This document shows positions 28,053 through 36,968 of a DNA stretch of 39,653 nucleotides, piece after piece. The notes below the pieces were generated by a model. It was not told the origin of the DNA and searched no databases. It was given only the letters and a program-made list of their open reading frames with translations. The first letter of the stretch is position 1; each line of letters starts with the position of its first letter. Location: assembly GCA_020200095.1 (NCBI GenBank), contig JAIVJJ010000005.1:1-39653 (forward strand), in the 5' to 3' direction. This DNA is from Acidobacteriota bacterium (GTDB lineage: Bacteria > Acidobacteriota > Blastocatellia > Pyrinomonadales > Pyrinomonadaceae). Position numbers and translations under genes: made by a program.

Positions 28053-29281
28053 ATGGTTGAAAAAGGCGTGGACATTGTACCCGCAAGCGGCAAACTAGGT
28101 ATTTTACTCGTCGGACTCGGCGCGGTCAGCACGACTTTTGTCGCAGGTGTTGAAGCGATTCGTAAAGGAACGGCTGAACCGATTGGAAGTTTGACGCAAA
28201 TGGCAACAATTCGTTTGGGAAAAAGGACTGACAATCGCTGCCCGAAGATTAAAGATTTTGTGCCGCTTGCAAATCTTGAAGACGTTGTTTTCGGCGCGTG
28301 GGATATTTTTTCCGATTCGGCTTACGAAGCCGCGCTGCACTGCGGAGTTTTGGAAAAGTCTGACGTTGAAGATTTGCGCGAGCAGCTCGAATCGTTAAAA
28401 CCGATGGCGGCGGTTTTCTCGCCAATTTCAAAGCGGAAAAAGGCTGCGATAGATTAGTGATTGTCTGGGCAGCTTCGACGGAGATTTTTCTCGAACAATC
28501 AAATGTTCATCAAACTTTAGAAGCGTTTGAAAAAGGTTTGTATGACGACGACCCGGCAATCGCGCCTTCGATGATTTACGCTTACGCCGCTTTAAAGTCG
28601 GGCGTTCCGTTTGCCAACGGCGCGCCGAATTTATCGTGCGACATTCCCGCTTTAACCAAACTCGCCGAAGACACGGGCGTTCCGATTTGCGGCAAGGATT
28701 TCAAGACCGGACAAACTTTGATGAAAACGATTCTCGCGCCCGGTTTGAAATCCAGAATGCTCGGACTTGAAGGGTGGTATTCGACCAATATTTTGGGTAA
28801 CCGCGACGGCGAAGTCCTTGACGATCCGGAAAATTTTAAAACCAAGGAAGAGAGCAAACTCTCTGTTCTCGAACACATATTGCAGCCGGATATTTACCCG
28901 GAACTTTACAAAGATTTCGCGCACGTCGTCCGCATCAACTATTACCCGCCGCGCGGCGACAACAAAGAAGGCTGGGACGCGATTGATATTTTCGGCTGGC
29001 TCGGCTATAAGATGCAGATAAAAATTGATTTTTTATGCCGCGATTCGATTCTTGCCGCGCCTCTAGTTTTAGATTTAGCGTTGTTTATGGATTTAGCCCA
29101 ACGTGCTGGAATGAAAGGCGTTCAGGAATGGCTCTCGTTCTATTTCAAAGCCCCACAAACCGCGCCGGAACTTTACCCCGAACACGATATTTTTATTCAA
29201 CTGATGAAGCTGAAAAATACGCTGCGACATCTTCAGGGCGAAGATTTGATTACGCATTTGGGTTTGGAGTATTACGATTAA
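28053..29281 (+). pseudogene. Inositol-3-phosphate synthase (Ino1-like), split by an internal out-of-frame deletion
   Basis: ORF 28053-28457 (LGILLVGLGAVSTTFVAGVEAIRKG ... LKPMAAVFS) and ORF 28457-29281 (VIVWAASTEIFLEQSNVHQTLEAFEKGL ... APNLSCDIPAL ... GKDFKTGQTLMKTILAPGLKSRMLGLEGWYSTNILGNRDG). The second frame is open upstream as ANFKAEKGCDRLVIVW. Confidence 0.88.
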
Positions 29282-29313
29282 ATTGAAGAATAAAAGGTTT
29301 CTGCGCCGAATCA

Positions 29314-31098
29314 TTATGGATTGTAAGGATTACGTAGCCAACCGGAATTTTGATTCTCTGTCCACGCACTTAAACTATGAGGTTGATAGTTACGAATTGC
29401 CAAATGTGTTATGTCATCAATAACGTCCAAAATCGGGCGATTTTTCTCTACACCGTTAATCACTATTTTGTAATTTGATTGTATGCGATTAAATAGTATT
29501 TCTAACAATTTAGGCTTTTCTAAACCATAAGTTAATTTTTCTTCATACAACCTGCTTAGCGGGTCGCGTCCAGTACCAAAATCAATTCTGCATTTTTGTA
29601 TTTCCGATTCGTCAAAGGTGTATCTATTTGTGCAAACTTCCGTCATTGCATTAGCAATTTCTTTATCAGTAAAATTGTCGAATTCAATGTTCTTGTTCCA
29701 AATTGTAAAAAATTCCTTTTTGGTTATAGTTAAATTTTCAATATATTGGGATTGTTTGCCAATTAAGGTGTCTCTCGCTCGTGGCGAATTGTTTTCGTTA
29801 TCCAATACAAAATAAACAACTGTTTGTAAATCGTGATAGTGGTCAATAAATCGTTCGATTTTTCTCGAATTGAATTCACCTATTGATTTCAAGTTGATTA
29901 TTTGAATTCTGTAAGCCGCTAATGATTTTCCGAAAGCCCATTTGGTTAATCTTGGAATTTCGTTGAATTCACCATCTCCTTCAACCATGAGTATAAGTTT
30001 GGGTCTTGGGTTTACACCAAAATCATTTGCAACAAATTCCATATACCGCAAATCATCTTTTGTCATTCCCTTTCCACGATATACTTCAATTGTTTCGGGT
30101 GAATCTCCGTATGTATAAAGTTTTCTTTCGGTTAAATCTTGGTAGAACAGATTTAGCATTTTAGACATTACCTTATATGTTTCCGATAATAGCGCTTTAT
30201 CTTTGAGTCTTTCTTTTTTTTCTTTTTTTACGAAACTGATTAATTCATCCCAATTATCAATTGGACTTATCAATTTCACCTGATGAGCAACAACTTCCCA
30301 CGCTCTGGCTATTTCATCAACGCTAAGTTCTATTTCATTAAGAAACTTTTTAGCATCCCAGTTTCGGCGATACTCGAAAAAATCAAAATCAGTAGATGGC
30401 TTGGTCGAAACGGTAATTGTTACCCCGTCAGACTCAGCATATGGTAGATATCTACACGAAATTAACTGGCAAATTTCAGCACACTTCTCAAGAGCATTCT
30501 TCCTGTCGCTACGTGTTTTAACTGTCCACTTATAGTCTTCGATAATTCTTCAGTGGAAATCTAGTATTTCTTCTTCGGTCCTAAACGCAAGGTCTTCAAT
30601 CTTAAATTTTATTTCCAAACTTTGAACTGCTATTTGCAAAGGCAGAGTTTGAAATATCGAGTAATAAGTTTCGACCTTTGGACGGAATCCATCGTAGCCT
30701 TTGTAATTTAACCAAGGTTGAAAAGCGTCTTTTGTTGGAATGTAAACCAAACCATCTTTAATCCAAGAATCAACATATTCTTTATTCCAATAGATAAAAT
30801 CTGCATAATCAGTGCTAGTTTCTCCATCCCAAATTTCGCCTTCTTGCAAAATTCCAAACTCTTGTACTTGAACTAATTCTCCTTCAGTTTTTACAGTCTT
30901 TCTTTTTATTTGTATTGCAGGATGATTTATCCTTAGCATTGGAAGGAAAATGCCGAGTTCTTCAAATCTTTCTAATCTTTTTTTGGAAATATCTATTCCT
31001 CTCTTCTTGCAAAAATCAACAAATCTTGAAGTGCTGAGCAAAGTATCTTGGAATAAATGTCCGTGTCCAAGAACTAAATGTGGAGTTATTTCTTTCAT
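29314..31098 (-). pseudogene. Stand-alone TOPRIM (OLD-like) protein with MerR-like N-terminus, interrupted by in-frame TGA at 30550-30552
   Basis: N part MKEITPHLVLGHGHLFQDTLLSTSRFVDFCKKRGIDISKKRLERFEELGIFLPMLRI...EEEILDFH*; same frame continues open RIIEDYKWTVKTRSDRKNALEKCAEICQLISCRYLPYAESDG...VVAHQVKLISPIDNW... to 29314. TOPRIM-like LILMVEGDGEFNEIPRL and VVYFVLDNENNS. Confidence 0.7.
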
Positions 31099-31176
31099 TT
31101 ATTTAAATCTTGTGTCAATTTTCTCGTCCATCATTGCTTCAAGCCTCGCCCAATTTATTTCTGATGGCTCGTTCAA
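31099..31176 (-). other. Short ORF/fragment resembling an antitoxin tail
   Basis: Minus-strand frame reads ...ITKNEKNLNEPSEINWARLEAMMDEKIDTRFK* with TAA directly before the ATG at 31098; resembles the W..L..M.DE.ID pattern of BrnA/COG3514-type antitoxins. Confidence 0.35.
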
Positions 31177-31189
31177 ATTTTTCTCATTC

Positions 31190-31894
31190 TTAGTTATTAA
31201 TGCCGACGCCGCCGCTGCCTCTGTAAACCGTTACGCCGCGATGCAGGCGGTGGGTTATCATCTCTTTTATTTCCTCCCCTTTTAGCGAAACGATGGTGAT
31301 TGCCGTGTATTCTTCGATGCCGTGAATTATAAAGTCAATTGTTTTCGACGCGGCGACGTAGGTCAGAATCGAATACAAAGCCGATTCGACGCTTAGAAAA
31401 AAGGCGGCAGCTAGGAAAATAAATACATTTAAGATTAGAATTACGTCGCCGACGCCTAAAAGATAGCTTTTCCGGCTGACGAGCAGCGCGGCGATTTCCG
31501 TTCCGTCCAGAACCGCGCCGCCGCGAATCGCCAGACCGATTCCGGCGCCGATGAAAAATCCGCCGAAAACCGCGGTTAAAAGTTTGTCGGGCGTAACATC
31601 GGGATAAGGAATCGTCGCCAGCGCAATCGCTAAACCGCCGATTGCCAGCGCGCTTTTTATCGCAAACTTTCCGCCGATTTGTTTGTAGCCGAGCGCGATG
31701 AACGGAAGATTAAAAATCAAAATCAAAACCGCAAGCGGAAAACCGGCGACTTCGGCAACCAGCATCGAGATGCCCGTTACGCCGCCGTCAATAAAACGGC
31801 TCGACAGCAAGAAACCTTTCAAACCCATTCCCGCCGAGAGAATGCCGAGAATGATGAGAACGACGTTTAGAATTTCACGAAAGATTTTTTTCAT
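31190..31894 (-). pseudogene. YitT family membrane protein, C-terminally truncated
   Basis: GFLLSSRFIDGGVTGISMLVAEVAGFPLAVLILIFNLPFIALGYKQIG ... AITIVSLKGEEIKEMITHRLHRGVTVYRGSGG then GVGINN*; most of the DUF2179 domain is missing. Confidence 0.75.
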
Positions 31895-31900
31895 AAATTT

Positions 31901-33973
31901 TTAGTTGATGAAGTCTTGTTTCTTTTCACCAATTAACACGGGCGCGTCAAATTGCGGCGCGTCGTCTTCCAGACTCCAAATCTCGAACAGCGCGGGCGGG
32001 CATTCCATTACGAAGCGCGAAGGTTTTTGCAGAACGGTTTGGCGCGAGTAATCGGTAATCATTAACGGGTATGTCAGGTAAAGTTCATCCTGCGCTCGCG
32101 TTAAAGCGACATACCACAAACGGCGTTCTTCTTCCTCGCTGTCGATTTCTTTTAAGGCTCGCGGGCTGGGAAATTTGCCTTCCGCCGCCCAGATGATAAA
32201 GACGACTTTCCATTCCAAACCCTTAGCTTGATGCACAGATGTCAAAGTTAATAATTCATCTTCTTCGCCGCCTTGCACAACATCTTCGCCGACGATTGCT
32301 TGCGGCGAGCCGAAGCGTTCGGTGGAAATTAGAGCTAGTTCGGAGAGGAAATCTTCCGTCGAATCGTATTTTTGAGCGTAAAGCGCGAGCTGTTTTAAAT
32401 CTTCGGTTCGGGCTTCGGCGTTTTCGTAAGTTTCCTGTAAGTGCTGTTCGTAACCGTTCGTTAAAATCAGTTCGATTTGTTTGGCAGGATTGTTCCGGTT
32501 CGCGTCCGAGACAAGGATTTCTAATAAACCGACGAAGTTTTGCCAGCTTTGCGCGCTTCGCGGTTTACAGGCGAAATCTTCCTTTTTGACAAGTGCAAAC
32601 GGATTTTCCGACACGGCAAGCGATTCATAAATTCGATTGGCAGTCGCATTGCCGACGCTCGGAATCATTTTCAAAATTCGTTTCCACGCAAGTTCATCTT
32701 TCGGGTTAACGATTATTCTTAGGTAAGAAATCACGTCTTTGATGTGCGCTTGTTCAAAAAATCGCACGCCCGATTGAATGCGATATGGAATATTTCTTCT
32801 GGTTAATTCCAATTGCAATTCGAGTGAATGATAATGCGAGCGATACAGCACGGCGATTTCTTCGAGATTTATTCCTTCATCTCTTAATTCTAAAATGCGC
32901 GATGCGATAAACACCGATTGCTGCTCGACATCCGAACACGGAATGAGCGCGGGCGTAAAACCTTTCGATTTTTTGACCGCTTGCAGAACTTTTGGAAACT
33001 GTTTGCGGTTGTTAGCGATAGAAACATTTGCCAAATCTAAAATTTCGGGCGTTGAACGATAATTTGTTTCGAGTTTGTAAATAGTGCATTCGGCGTAGCG
33101 TTTTGGAAATTCGTAAATGTTTGTAAATTCCGCGCCGCGCCACGCGAAAATGCTTTGCGCGTCGTCGCCGACGACCATTACGTTTCGATGTTTGACGGCG
33201 AGAATGTCTATGATTTCGGCTTGCAGTTTGTTCGTGTCTTGATATTCATCAACTAAAATATGCTCGAATTGTTCAGCGTAAAGATTTGCGATTTCCGATT
33301 TTTCAATTAAAAGTCGTTTCCAATTCAGCAGTAAATCATCGTAATCCATTAAATTTCTTTCTTTTTTACGCTTAATGTAAATCGAATCAATTCGTTTTAT
33401 TTGCTGCGTTAAAGGCTCGAAATAAGGATATTTTTCGATGATTACATCTTCGATTGGTTTGTCGGTGTTGTTCGCGTAGGAAACGATGTCCTGCAAAACC
33501 TGCGGCTTCGGAAAGCGTTTCGCCTTTGTGTCAATTCCGGCTTCGTCAACACATACGCTCAGAAAATCCCTTGAATCTTCCGCGTCTAAAATCGAATAAT
33601 TTGAGTCGAAACCGATTGACGCAGCATGTTTTCGCAAAATCAAATTTGCAATGCGATGAAATGTTCCACCCCAAATACGATGGACATTTTGGCTTCCGGT
33701 TAAAAGTTCGACGCGTTTGAGCATTTCTCTGGCGGCGCGGTTAGTGAATGTAGCGAGTAAAATTCTCTGAGGCGAAATGCCTTGCTCGATTAAATATGCG
33801 ACGCGATAAGTTATCGTTCTGGTTTTTCCCGTGCCTGCGCCCGCGACAACGAGCGTTGCATTCGGCTTTGCTGTAACCACACGAAATTGTTCTTCGTTTA
33901 GTTCGTTACGATAGCGCGTCAGGCGTTCGGGCAATCCACTTTCGTCGCGTTTGATAATGTATTTTCGAGCCAT
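31901..33973 (-). CDS. UvrD/Rep/PcrA-type superfamily 1 DNA helicase
   Basis: LNEEQFRVVTAKPNATLVVAGAGTGKTRTITYRVAYLIEQG ... ILVDEYQDTNKLQAEI ... VVGDDAQSIFAWRGA ... LTSVHQAKGLEWKVVFIIWAAEGKFPS ... EEERRLWYVALTRAQDELYLTYP. Confidence 0.96.
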   Translation of the reverse strand: MARKYIIKRDESGLPERLTRYRNELNEEQFRVVTAKPNATLVVAGAGTGKTRTITYRVAYLIEQGISPQRILLATFTNRAAREMLKRVELLTGSQNVHRIWGGTFHRIANLILRKHAASIGFDSNYSILDAEDSRDFLSVCVDEAGIDTKAKRFPKPQVLQDIVSYANNTDKPIEDVIIEKYPYFEPLTQQIKRIDSIYIKRKKERNLMDYDDLLLNWKRLLIEKSEIANLYAEQFEHILVDEYQDTNKLQAEIIDILAVKHRNVMVVGDDAQSIFAWRGAEFTNIYEFPKRYAECTIYKLETNYRSTPEILDLANVSIANNRKQFPKVLQAVKKSKGFTPALIPCSDVEQQSVFIASRILELRDEGINLEEIAVLYRSHYHSLELQLELTRRNIPYRIQSGVRFFEQAHIKDVISYLRIIVNPKDELAWKRILKMIPSVGNATANRIYESLAVSENPFALVKKEDFACKPRSAQSWQNFVGLLEILVSDANRNNPAKQIELILTNGYEQHLQETYENAEARTEDLKQLALYAQKYDSTEDFLSELALISTERFGSPQAIVGEDVVQGGEEDELLTLTSVHQAKGLEWKVVFIIWAAEGKFPSPRALKEIDSEEEERRLWYVALTRAQDELYLTYPLMITDYSRQTVLQKPSRFVMECPPALFEIWSLEDDAPQFDAPVLIGEKKQDFIN

Positions 33974-34099
33974 TCGTCTTTTAATTTATCACGAAAAGTG
34001 TTTGATAAATAATCGAACCGAAAAGACATTTCTCGCGCCGAATGTTATAATTTTAATCAAAGTTTCGGCTCTAATTTTTAATAAAGGAAAATAGATAAT

Positions 34100-34405
34100 A
34101 TGAAATTACCCGGCGGTTTCGATATGAATTCGATGATGAAGCAAGCCCAGAAAATGCAGGAGCAGATGGGTAGAGAAATGAAGGAAATGACCGTTGACGC
34201 GCAAGCAGGCGGCGGTGCGGTTTCGGTGAAAATGCGAGGCGATTTTGAAGTTTTAGAACTAATGATTTCGCCTGATTTAGTCAAAGACGGCGACGTTGAA
34301 ATGATTCAGGATTTGGCAATGGCGGCGCTTAATGAAGCGCGGCGCAAGGTTGAAGAATCTTTGAAAGGAAAACTCGGCGGAATGCTTCCTCCAGGACTTA
34401 TGTAA
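34100..34405 (+). CDS. YbaB/EbfC family nucleoid-associated protein
   Basis: MKQAQKMQEQMGREMKEMTVDAQAGGGAVSVKMRGDFEVLELMISPDLVKDGDVEMIQDLAMAALNEARRK; upstream of recR. Confidence 0.93.
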   Translation: MKLPGGFDMNSMMKQAQKMQEQMGREMKEMTVDAQAGGGAVSVKMRGDFEVLELMISPDLVKDGDVEMIQDLAMAALNEARRKVEESLKGKLGGMLPPGLM

Positions 34406-34484
34406 TTTAGTGGTGAACTGTGAACGGTAAGTGATGAGTTTTTGCTTTTCATTTACCACTCACCAATTACCACTCACCACTAAA
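34406..34484. repeat. Intergenic compound hairpin (GTGGTGA-type) abutting recR start
   Basis: TTTAGTGGTGA (34406-34416) pairs perfectly with TCACCACTAAA (34474-34484); interior arms iterate GGTAAGTGATGAG / TTACCACTCACC. Confidence 0.8.
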
Positions 34485-34486
34485 CT

Positions 34487-35101
34487 ATGCTCGAATACTC
34501 AGAACCTGTCGCTAAACTGATTGACGAATTTAAACGCTTGCCTGGCGTTGGGCATAAAGGCGCACAACGTCTTGCATTTTATATTTTGCGCCGACCGGAA
34601 ACGGAAGTGGAAAATTTTGTTGAGGCTCTACGTGAGGTTAAACAAAAAATTGTTTTCTGCTCAATTTGTAATAATTTAACGGATGTAAACCCGTGTATGT
34701 TTTGTTCGTCAACGTCGCGCGATCGCTCAATGATTTGCGTCGTTGAAGAACCTTACAATCTTGTCGCCGTCGAAAAAACGCGCAGCTACAAAGGTTTGTA
34801 TCACATTTTGCACGGCTCGCTTTCGCCGATACGCGGTGTCGGACCCGATGAATTAATGATGGCAAATCTTCTTCCGCGCTTAATGCCTGACAACAATGAC
34901 GGAGTTGAAGTCAAGGAAATAATTATCGCTACAAATCCAACGACCGAGGGCGAAGCGACGGCAAATTATATTGCACGGCTTTTAAAGCCTTTGGGCGTTC
35001 GCGTTACACGCATTGCTATGGGAATGCCTGTCGGTTCAGATTTGGATTTTGTGGACGAAGTTACGATGGACAAGGCGCTGGCAAATCGGCACGAAATATA
35101 A
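34487..35101 (+). CDS. recR: Recombination protein RecR
   Basis: RLPGVGHKGAQRLAFYILR, zinc finger CSICNNLTDVNPCMFCSS, TOPRIM MICVVEEPYNLVAVEKT...ATNPTTEGEATANYIARLL. Confidence 0.96.
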   Translation: MLEYSEPVAKLIDEFKRLPGVGHKGAQRLAFYILRRPETEVENFVEALREVKQKIVFCSICNNLTDVNPCMFCSSTSRDRSMICVVEEPYNLVAVEKTRSYKGLYHILHGSLSPIRGVGPDELMMANLLPRLMPDNNDGVEVKEIIIATNPTTEGEATANYIARLLKPLGVRVTRIAMGMPVGSDLDFVDEVTMDKALANRHEI

Positions 35102-35145
35102 TTACGGACGAAAGTCTTTCGCGCAACGAAAAAAACATTTCATTT

Positions 35146-35550
35146 TTAGGCTTTACTCAATCTTCCGCCTAGAACGGTCGCCGGAATTAAAAGCAGCAAA
35201 AACAAAACGTGATACCAAACCGGGAAGTAATTCCAGTGATACGCTTCGACGAAAACGCCCGTCGCCAGCAATAGAACGCCGAGCGCGAGCGTTGACTTTC
35301 GGTTTTCCTTCGCAATCGCCGCCGCCGCAAATCCCGCAATCAGCGAACACAAAACGCTCTGGAAAATAAGATAAACGCTTATCGAAACGGGCGGCGTAAA
35401 AGTTTCGTTTCGGTTGACGGCGTTTTGAAACTCGGCGAATATCCTGCCAAACCAATCGGGCGAAATCGCCGACAGCAAAGCATCCATTCCCACCCAGACG
35501 ATTGACCAAATGATAAAACCCGCAATTACTCCTAAAATTATTCTCAGCAT
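35146..35550 (-). CDS. Hypothetical membrane protein
   Basis: 134-aa ORF with several hydrophobic segments (MLRIILGVIAGFIIWSIVWVGMDALLS...); overlapping alternative-frame ORF 35153-35572 not favoured. Confidence 0.65.
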   Translation of the reverse strand: MLRIILGVIAGFIIWSIVWVGMDALLSAISPDWFGRIFAEFQNAVNRNETFTPPVSISVYLIFQSVLCSLIAGFAAAAIAKENRKSTLALGVLLLATGVFVEAYHWNYFPVWYHVLFLLLLIPATVLGGRLSKA

Positions 35551-35662
35551 AAACTTTCTCCTTTAAAGACAAAAGGACAAAAGAAATTTTCCCAAAATTC
35601 CCCTTGCCCTTTTTACCCTGCTTGTTCTTTGCCTTTTGCCCGCGGCAAAACTTGTCACATAT

Positions 35663-36718
35663 TTATGCAGTTCTTACTCGTTTCGATGCCGATTTCTCTT
35701 CCATAGATTTTACGTTTGAATTATTCGAGCCGTTTTTTGTCTTTTCGATTCGCGCTGCCATTCTTTGGTCTAAATCAACAATTTGTTCAGCCGTTAAATG
35801 GTAAATGTTCGGTTGATTGTGATAAATTTTCGCGCCCGTGACAATGTCAGCTTGTTTGAAACCGTTATCTTCCGCTTTCTGAATTAAATCTTCAATCGTC
35901 ATTGCGGGCGGCGCGATTGAAACCGGTGTTTTGTCTTCGATAAATTCGGGAACATCCGATTTCTCCGGCTTATCAAAGGCGAGTTCAAGCGCCTGCTCGC
36001 CTTTCATATGTTCGAGAAAATCTTTAAAACCGATGTTTCCGGTCATTTCAAAACCTACTTCAAAGGCGGGCGAATTTGATTTTACGACTTGAAAAACTCT
36101 CGTAATTTCGCCCCCGCGTTCCTGCAATGAAACTTCAATCATCACGTCAACAAAATATTCGAGACCGCTCGCTGTCATCGGCAAAACGCGCCCGATTTCA
36201 TTATCTTCTTTGGCTTCTTTTCCTTTCGCCGGAATTTGGTCGGCAATGACAACTGATTTTCCGCTTTCAATACAGAGTTTCCGCAACACATTTTGCAAAA
36301 TCATCTGGTCGGCGGCGAGTTCTTCAGCGCTTGGCTGAGCGAGTGGGTCGCCTGTTCTTTCTCGAACGGCTTCCAGCATTTCGCTGTGTTTCGCTCCGAA
36401 ATATGCTGCCCACGAATCGAGCGCGAAACAACCATAATTTTGGTCTCTCCCTTCGCCGTTTATTGCCCAGTCAATAAATTCCGGCAGTTCATCTGTTTGC
36501 TCGATTTCCAGAGCATCGAATTTTTGTCCGACTCCGCGCAACAGCCGCGCCTTGCGCTCCGTGTCGAATATGCAGAGTTTCCCCAAACCCGCTTCTGACA
36601 TCGAACTGATGAAATGACTCTTTCCAACCCCCGCGCCGCCGCGAACCGCCATCACAAGACGCTGCTGCCGCGGCACGCGACTTAAAGGATTAATTTTTGG
36701 TTTATTGCTATTACTCAT
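35663..36718 (-). CDS. Phage-type AAA/RecA-fold ATPase (Sak4/AAA_24-like)
   Basis: Walker A-like RGGAGVGKSHFISSM, CIFDTERKARLL, CFALDSWAAYFGAKHSEML, SGKSVVIADQIPAKGKEAKEDNEIGRVLPMTASGLEYFVDVMIEV. Confidence 0.72.
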   Translation of the reverse strand: MSNSNKPKINPLSRVPRQQRLVMAVRGGAGVGKSHFISSMSEAGLGKLCIFDTERKARLLRGVGQKFDALEIEQTDELPEFIDWAINGEGRDQNYGCFALDSWAAYFGAKHSEMLEAVRERTGDPLAQPSAEELAADQMILQNVLRKLCIESGKSVVIADQIPAKGKEAKEDNEIGRVLPMTASGLEYFVDVMIEVSLQERGGEITRVFQVVKSNSPAFEVGFEMTGNIGFKDFLEHMKGEQALELAFDKPEKSDVPEFIEDKTPVSIAPPAMTIEDLIQKAEDNGFKQADIVTGAKIYHNQPNIYHLTAEQIVDLDQRMAARIEKTKNGSNNSNVKSMEEKSASKRVRTA

Positions 36719-36841
36719 TTTTCTTTCTCCTTGATTTGCCAGATTTTTCTTAATGTTTTTCTTTATTTTTTGTTTTGTAAATGCCTACCGTCAAAGGCAT
36801 TTTGTTGCACTGATGAAACAAATCTAACATAAGTTGCAATC

Positions 36842-36859
36842 TGTTTCAAGTATGAAACA
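36842..36859. promoter_or_regulatory. Operator-like palindrome upstream of the Sak4-like ATPase
   Basis: TGTTTCA-AGTA-TGAAACA perfect 7-bp dyad, with an extra half site TGAAACA at 36814-36820. Confidence 0.5.
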
Positions 36860-36901
36860 AGATTTTTTGTAAAAAATTTATTAAAGACTGATTATTTTTA
36901 C

Positions 36902-36941
36902 AAAAAAGCGATGAGCCTAATTAAAGACTCATCGCTTTTTT
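36902..36941. terminator. Bidirectional Rho-independent terminator
   Basis: AAAAAAGCGATGAG (36902-36915) / CTCATCGCTTTTTT (36928-36941), perfect 14-bp stem with A/T tails. Confidence 0.85.
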
Positions 36942-36968
36942 AATTTAGAAACAGATTCTAAAACCAGA

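Noticed and set aside
30550-30552. TGA in the TOPRIM gene as selenocysteine or recoded codon
   Set aside because: No convincing SECIS-like stem-loop immediately downstream, no known selenoprotein motif, and TGA is used as a normal stop elsewhere in the window (e.g. udk).
34100-35101. Missing dnaX upstream of ybaB-recR as a significant anomaly
   Set aside because: dnaX-ybaB-recR linkage is common but not universal; absence next to the locus alone is not informative.
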